Below the pieces are notes generated by a model that did not search any database, had not been told where the DNA came from, and saw only the letters and a program-made list of their open reading frames with translations. From Bacillota bacterium (GTDB taxonomy: Bacteria > Bacillota > Clostridia > Christensenellales > Aristaeellaceae): DNA of 6,056 nt. Positions 5,917 to 6,056 of the stretch are shown here, piece by piece. A program made the translations under genes and the position numbers. The DNA is taken from positions 1-6,056 of the forward strand of contig JAEYOV010000030.1 of assembly GCA_023411395.1 (NCBI GenBank). Reading direction: 5' to 3'. Position 1 is the first letter of the stretch, and every line of letters begins with the position of its first letter.

Positions 5917-6056
5917 TTATTTCACCAATCGGACAACGTTCCAGCTCAGGCCGGGCAAAGCGATGGTGAAGCGGCCATTGTCCAGCTTGCCGCCTTTGCC
6001 TGCTTTGGGGGAAACGTTGTCCGGGTCCAGCTCGGTGTTGACAGCCTTCACATCGT
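5917..6056 (-). CDS. C-terminal end of a probable GH51 alpha-L-arabinofuranosidase (cut by window edge)
   Basis: Only the last 45 codons and the TAA stop at 5919-5917 are inside the window, on the minus strand. The readable peptide starts DVKAVNTELDPDNVSPK and ends FTIALPGLSWNVVRLVK. This pattern of an N-T-x-x-x-P-D-x-V-x-P segment followed by a short variable stretch and LPxLSWNVxRL is typical of the C-terminal beta-sandwich end of GH51 alpha-L-arabinofuranosidases, which remove arabinose side chains from arabinan and arabinoxylan oligosaccharides, usually inside the cell. The catalytic part is outside the window, so activity cannot be judged. Family assignment rests on this short tail only, and another glycosidase with a similar terminal domain is possible. 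Confidence 0.65.
   Translation of the reverse strand, partial: DVKAVNTELDPDNVSPKAGKGGKLDNGRFTIALPGLSWNVVRLVK

Noticed and set aside
5577..5969. A 130-codon plus-strand frame across the right intergenic region
   Set aside because: It overlaps the start of the secreted gene, the long stem-loop and the glycosidase end on the opposite strand, with no motif.

Overview
The window looks like a chromosomal segment of a Bacillota bacterium, most likely a fairly GC-rich member of the Clostridia or a Paenibacillus-like relative. The reasons are a YesM/YesN-type two-component pair, a SigI/RsgI sigma and anti-sigma pair (a family confined to Bacillota), strong GGAGG-type ribosome binding sites, and GTG and TTG start codons. 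The exact genus cannot be read from the sequence.

Layout. Positions 2-1135 (+) hold the 3' part of a YesM-type membrane sensor histidine kinase whose 5' end lies outside the window. It overlaps by 8 bases the gene at 1128-2753 (+), a YesN-type response regulator with an AraC-type DNA-binding domain. The next three complete genes are on the minus strand and converge on this pair. In their own reading order they are an unrecognised secreted acidic protein (5740-4955), a SigI-type sigma factor (4790-4083) and its RsgI-type membrane anti-sigma factor (about 3916-2864). A strong hairpin at 2813-2846 separates the convergent groups. At the right edge, 6056-5917 (-) is the last 45 codons of what is probably a GH51 alpha-L-arabinofuranosidase, followed by a long stem-loop at 5897-5853.

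How the genes may work together. YesM/YesN systems usually sense extracellular saccharides and activate nearby carbohydrate uptake or degradation genes. SigI/RsgI systems sense the cell surface or extracellular polysaccharide and release a sigma factor through proteolysis of RsgI. With an arabinofuranosidase next door, the window may be a plant-polysaccharide sensing and use locus, but this is inference from neighbours only. The RsgI here has no visible carbohydrate-binding or glycosidase domain. It ends in a proline- and lysine-rich tail, so cell-wall sensing is just as possible.

The least explained parts are the secreted acidic protein directly upstream of sigI, and the 164-base sigI leader with a candidate promoter, a palindrome over its -35 and a perfect hairpin. 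No RNA genes, CRISPR arrays or intact mobile elements were seen. No gene-free stretch exceeds 300 bases; the longest gap is 176 bases at 5741-5916.
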